Assembly: GCA_021157965.1 (NCBI GenBank)
Contig: JAGGVO010000057.1
Location: 42,236-106,235 of the forward strand
Reading direction: 5' to 3'
Source of the DNA: Candidatus Neomarinimicrobiota bacterium
GTDB taxonomy: Bacteria > Fidelibacterota > Fidelibacteria > Fidelibacterales > Fidelibacteraceae
Length of the DNA: 64,000 nucleotides
Shown here: positions 63,843 to 64,000 of the stretch, one piece after another
How the letters are laid out: each line of letters opens with the position of its first letter
Numbering within the stretch: the stretch's first letter is position 1
Translations under genes and position numbers: made by a program
Notes under the pieces: model-generated
Databases searched by the model: none
The model's input: only the letters and a program-made list of their open reading frames with translations
Told to the model about the DNA's origin: nothing

Positions 63843-64000
63843 GATTCAAGCCTCCCACGCACTAATATATCAGCACCGACCATTTGAATTTCATCCCATA
63901 TCAGTCGGACAGCCTGGTCCAGATTTTTTGCAAATCCTCCAAAAACCGGTACTCCCTGTCCCAGCACTTTAGGTGCCACAAAAAGCTGAAGCTCGTCACA
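63827..64000 (-). CDS. ribD: Riboflavin biosynthesis deaminase/reductase, C-terminal end
   Basis: The last 57 codons of ribD, entering from beyond base 64000. The translation contains ELQLFVAPKVLGQG, PVFGGFAKNLDQAV and a terminal [15 protein letters not shown], the standard end of the RibD reductase domain. The stop (63827-63829) lies 16 bases inside ribE in another frame, so the two are translationally coupled. An FMN riboswitch, if any, would be upstream outside the window. Confidence 0.9.
   Translation of the reverse strand, partial: CDELQLFVAPKVLGQGVPVFGGFAKNLDQAVRLIWDEIQMVGADILVRGRLESCLQD

Noticed and set aside
1..64000. tRNA, rRNA, CRISPR arrays, insertion sequences, integration sites
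   Set aside because: Intergenic regions are short and none held tRNA-like arms, regular repeats, transposase fragments or direct-repeat attachment sites on reading through.

Overview
The window looks like chromosomal DNA from a Gram-negative bacterium of the FCB side of the tree (Bacteroidetes/Marinimicrobia/KSB1/Caldithrix-like). This placement is inferred from gene content: a short primary-type sigma factor without a long N-terminal region, many lipoproteins and outer-membrane barrels, a DUF4837-type lipoprotein, heptose and riboflavin genes, a K+-dependent-type membrane pyrophosphatase and a Na+-pumping decarboxylase. No rRNA, tRNA, CRISPR array, transposase or phage structural gene was seen. 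Genes are tightly packed, often with ATGA-type overlaps, and no gene-free stretch exceeds 300 bases.

Layout. 1-12,935 (minus): a long run from rnz, a dCMP deaminase, a LolA-like protein, a PAP2 protein and glgC into a complete methylmalonyl-CoA module (mutA, mutB, meaB, mce) and a Na+-translocating biotin decarboxylase (mmdA, gamma subunit, biotin carrier, beta subunit). Together these interconvert succinyl-CoA and propionyl-CoA with sodium-motive energy. 13,027-24,924: an M28 peptidase, an outer-membrane barrel, cysS-ddl-gmhB, a PQQ-type propeller, an M23 peptidase, the sigma factor, an ABC-2 exporter and thioredoxin. 24,933-29,683 (plus): an exported GH13 amylase followed by three envelope proteins. 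29,705-36,178 (minus): a MacAB-TolC-like exporter with two different permeases, and a YIP1-like protein.

36,255-42,800 (minus) is the most unusual part. It is a nine-gene, mostly overlapping cluster behind a good promoter. It begins with a C39-peptidase ABC transporter, a membrane protein and a membrane-anchored CPYC thioredoxin-like protein. Next comes a 55-codon gene, easily overlooked, for a peptide with a textbook double-glycine leader and a 40-residue core carrying two cysteines. A strong hairpin follows the peptide gene. The cluster then continues with a secreted protein, a stand-alone GT51 peptidoglycan polymerase, an unknown anchored protein, a lytic-transglycosylase-like protein and an amidase-like lipoprotein without its C-terminal zinc ligands. 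I read this as a peptide (bacteriocin-like or signalling) export system tied to a private set of cell-wall enzymes.

42,947-50,307 (minus): an outer-membrane barrel, a 977-residue repeat lipoprotein and a membrane pyrophosphatase with a large cytosolic insertion. 50,476-61,316 (plus): sugar and glycosyltransferase genes (one with a sugar-transferase-like tail that has lost its catalytic middle), accA, an Omp85-type barrel, an acyl-CoA ligase, yebC-ruvC-ruvA and a class V aminotransferase. 61,509-64,000 (minus): riboflavin operon ribD(partial)-ribE-ribBA-ribH.
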